Shown piece after piece: positions 6,019 to 7,534 of a DNA stretch of 7,534 nucleotides. A model generated the notes under the pieces. That model searched no databases, had not been told where the DNA came from, and saw nothing but the letters and a program-made list of their open reading frames with translations. This DNA comes from Gammaproteobacteria bacterium (GTDB lineage: Bacteria; Pseudomonadota; Gammaproteobacteria; SZUA-229): the NCBI GenBank assembly GCA_026197015.1, contig JAPHRB010000043.1, positions 1-7,534 on the forward strand, in the 5' to 3' direction. Numbering within the stretch: position 1 is the first letter of the stretch; the number at the start of each line of letters is the position of its first letter. Position numbers and translations under genes: made by a program.

Positions 6019-7078
6019 GCATCATAGCGTAATTATCGTAGGTGCAGGTTTAAGCGGTTTATATTGTGCCTGGCAGCTACAGCAGCAGTTACAGGATGTG
6101 ATCTTACTAGAGGCACGTGATCGCACTGGCGGTCGGATTTTATCAGCCGATTATAAAAACAGTCATTACGATATGGGCCCTGCCTGGATTTGGCCCCAGT
6201 TACAACCACGTTTAAGCCAGTTAACATCACAGCTTGATCTGCAAATTTTCAAACAATATTCAAGCGGCGCAATGATTTATGAAAAAAATCCAGATGAAAT
6301 TGAACGTTATGAAGGCCAATCTTCTCACAGTCAGTCATATCGAATTAAAGACGGCAGTTATCAGCTTATTAAAGCCCTGTTAACTAAAGTGCCTCAATCG
6401 AGTATTCATCTGAATACACTGGTAAAAGAGATACATAAAGATAATTTAGAAATTTATACTATTCGTGACGGTAAACCAGTTAATTACACTGCTGATAAGA
6501 TCATACTCGCTATACCACCAAGGCTAATCCTCGAAAACATAATATTTAATCCGCCCATAGCTGAAGATATAACCAATACATGGAAAAACATTCCAACATG
6601 GATGTCAGGTCACTGCAAAATAGTATTTATTTACGACAAGCCTTTCTGGCGTGATAACAATTTATCGGGCGAAGTATTCAGTCATTATGGACCTTTATCA
6701 GAAATTTATGACGCCAGCCCTGAAAGCGAAGAACATTATGCTCTCACCTCTTTTGTTGGTTTAAATTCACATCAACGAAAGCAAATTGATGAAAAAAGTT
6801 TAATTGATTTAAGTTTGGCCCAATTACAACGCCTGTTTGGTGATGAAAGTAAAAATGTTTGTGATATTCAAATAAAAGACTGGAGCCTGGATGAGCACAC
6901 AACTACTGAGCACGATTTAACTTCACCCATGCAACATCCACATTACCCGGATGATATACCAAAACACTTCTGGGATAAAAAAATAATACTTGCTGGTACT
7001 GAAGTAGCCCGTGAACACGGTGGTTATCTAGAGGGTGCTATTGAAAGTGCTGATGAAGCAATTTCAGTTTACGAATAA
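6011..7078 (+). CDS. Compact FAD-dependent amine oxidase-like flavoprotein
   Basis: This 355-residue soluble flavoprotein of the flavin-containing monoamine oxidase family is expected to oxidise an amine or related CH-NH/CH-CH bond. It shows the N-terminal dinucleotide fold VIIVGAGLSGLY (7-18), the ribose-binding acid E34 in LLEARDRTGGR (32-42), a DMGPAWIWP motif (54-62), K203 in the position of the flavin-bridging lysine (GHCKIVFIYDKPFW), W291, and the C-terminal FAD motif ILAGTEVAREHGGYLEGAIESA (326-347) with an aromatic-cage-type Y339. Family members are usually 420-500 residues; this one lacks much of the substrate-domain insertions but has both FAD ends, so it appears complete. No covalent-FAD cysteine or secretion signal is seen. 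The ATG overlaps the cupin stop by 8 bp; GGAG (5997-6000) lies 10 nt upstream, so translational coupling is likely. The substrate cannot be read from the sequence. Confidence 0.87.
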   Translation: MSEHHSVIIVGAGLSGLYCAWQLQQQLQDVILLEARDRTGGRILSADYKNSHYDMGPAWIWPQLQPRLSQLTSQLDLQIFKQYSSGAMIYEKNPDEIERYEGQSSHSQSYRIKDGSYQLIKALLTKVPQSSIHLNTLVKEIHKDNLEIYTIRDGKPVNYTADKIILAIPPRLILENIIFNPPIAEDITNTWKNIPTWMSGHCKIVFIYDKPFWRDNNLSGEVFSHYGPLSEIYDASPESEEHYALTSFVGLNSHQRKQIDEKSLIDLSLAQLQRLFGDESKNVCDIQIKDWSLDEHTTTEHDLTSPMQHPHYPDDIPKHFWDKKIILAGTEVAREHGGYLEGAIESADEAISVYE

Positions 7079-7290
7079 TTTTTAATGTAATATTATCTAA
7101 CTCGCATAAAGTTTAGTTAACCACGATTCTCTGGCACATGAGCTACGCTAATATACCTGGCGAATATATAAGGTGTATTAGTCTTATATGTAGTTATTCA
7201 TATCTGATCTTATTAATATCGTTTTTGTTATGACTTAATCGAACATTATCTTTATTTTACTGTATCAGCATTATGGGAACCTGAATTCTG
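7079..7290. other. Intergenic DNA after the FAD gene, no gene seen
   Basis: This AT-rich stretch has no convincing coding frame and no strong intrinsic terminator. The only clear structure is an imperfect inverted repeat, ctaatatacc (7148-7157) with ggtgtattag (7172-7181): 10 bp including one G-U wobble, with a 14-nt loop. No T-run follows, so it is a weak terminator candidate at best. Confidence 0.6.
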
Positions 7291-7295
7291 TAGTT

Positions 7296-7341
7296 TCGCC
7301 TTTTTGGCGACTCACTTTTTTGCCTGCAGCTGCAAAAAAGT
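7296..7341. repeat. Paired hairpins, intergenic repeat motif
   Basis: tcgcc (7296-7300) and ggcga (7306-7310) form a short hairpin with a TTTTT loop. Directly after it, acttttttgc (7314-7323) and gcaaaaaagt (7332-7341) form a perfect 10-bp stem around ctgcagct. The wording (GGCGACTCACTTTTTTG, then CAAAAAAGTAAGCAAAAAA and GCCGCCC) resembles a dispersed noncoding element that I recall from many beta- and gammaproteobacterial intergenic regions. It may also act as a bidirectional transcription stop. Confidence 0.6.
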
Positions 7342-7372
7342 AAGCAAAAAATAGCCGCCCTTTAGTCGCTAG

Positions 7373-7395
7373 TTCTCATCAAAAAGCGATGAGAA
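7373..7395. repeat. Perfect 8-bp hairpin
   Basis: ttctcatc (7373-7380) and gatgagaa (7388-7395) pair perfectly around the 7-nt loop aaaaagc. It sits 31 bp after the preceding hairpin pair and is probably part of the same composite element. No T-run follows the stem directly on either strand, so a terminator role is doubtful. Confidence 0.6.
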
Positions 7396-7496
7396 TACCC
7401 AAAAAATCTAATGTTATTAAAAGTTATTACTCAATGCTGTGTGATTGCTACTCTGTTCCCGGGTCGTTCAGATGCGCCATCCAGGCTTACAGAACT

Positions 7497-7520
7497 TAAA
7501 ATTACATCCCTGTAATTTTA
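7497..7520. repeat. Perfect 10-bp hairpin with 4-nt loop, near window end
   Basis: taaaattaca (7497-7506) and tgtaatttta (7511-7520) are exact reverse complements around tccc. It is flanked by CCATCCAGG (7478-7486) and by CGATGG (7526-7531), a style of CATCC/GGATG-bearing units that I associate with dispersed intergenic repeats in gammaproteobacteria. The element probably continues past 7534. Confidence 0.6.
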
Positions 7521-7534
7521 CCCCTCGATGGAAA

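Noticed and set aside
6033..6230. Minus-strand frame opposite the FAD gene start
   Set aside because: It lies opposite the conserved GAGLSG and RTGGR coding region and shows no features of its own.
7079..7534. CRISPR array, tRNA or small protein gene in the right-hand intergenic region
   Set aside because: There are no regularly spaced direct repeats, no cloverleaf with a T-arm motif, and no frame with an RBS. The structure seen is inverted repeats only.

Overview
The window is AT-rich DNA, about 40% GC by eye, and most likely comes from the chromosome of a low-GC, probably aquatic gammaproteobacterium. The evidence is a close MetR homologue, a pseudomonad-style class I ribonucleotide reductase (RNR) with two ATP-cones in NrdA, NrdR-type operators and a hairpin-rich intergenic repeat at the right end. 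The species cannot be named from this sequence. All five recognisable genes are on the + strand.

Layout. 20-919: metR, a LysR-type regulator of methionine synthesis. 920-1221: a dense control region with a candidate sigma-70 promoter (931-959), two NrdR-like operators exactly 31 bp apart (948-963 and 979-994), a cobalamin (B12) riboswitch aptamer (983-1105), and an expression platform (to 1215) whose last hairpin hides the weak ribosome binding site of nrdA. 1222-4047: nrdA. 4069-5232: nrdB. 5233-5340: a promoter/operator-like region with a 14-bp inverted repeat. 5341-6018: a ChrR-like double-cupin protein. 6011-7078: a compact FAD-dependent amine oxidase-like protein, overlapping the cupin gene by 8 bp. 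7079-7534: no gene seen, but several perfect inverted repeats that look like a composite intergenic repeat running off the window.

How the parts work together. NrdA and NrdB form the oxygen-dependent class Ia RNR, with all radical-transfer, metal and redox residues that I checked intact. A B12 riboswitch in front of a B12-independent RNR suggests that the enzyme is turned down when B12 is plentiful, presumably because a B12-dependent class II enzyme (NrdJ) encoded elsewhere takes over. NrdR adds a DNA-level, dNTP/ATP-sensing layer on the same promoter. The neighbouring metR belongs to a pathway that also has B12-dependent and B12-independent isozymes (MetH and MetE). The cupin/amine oxidase pair looks like a separately controlled two-gene unit of unknown substrate.

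The most noteworthy region is the nrdAB leader. Its L5 loop (1036-1041) is perfectly complementary to the loop of the RBS hairpin (1190-1195), which matches the known kissing-loop design of translational B12 riboswitches. This fixes the nrdA start at 1222 rather than at the upstream in-frame ATG at 1168.
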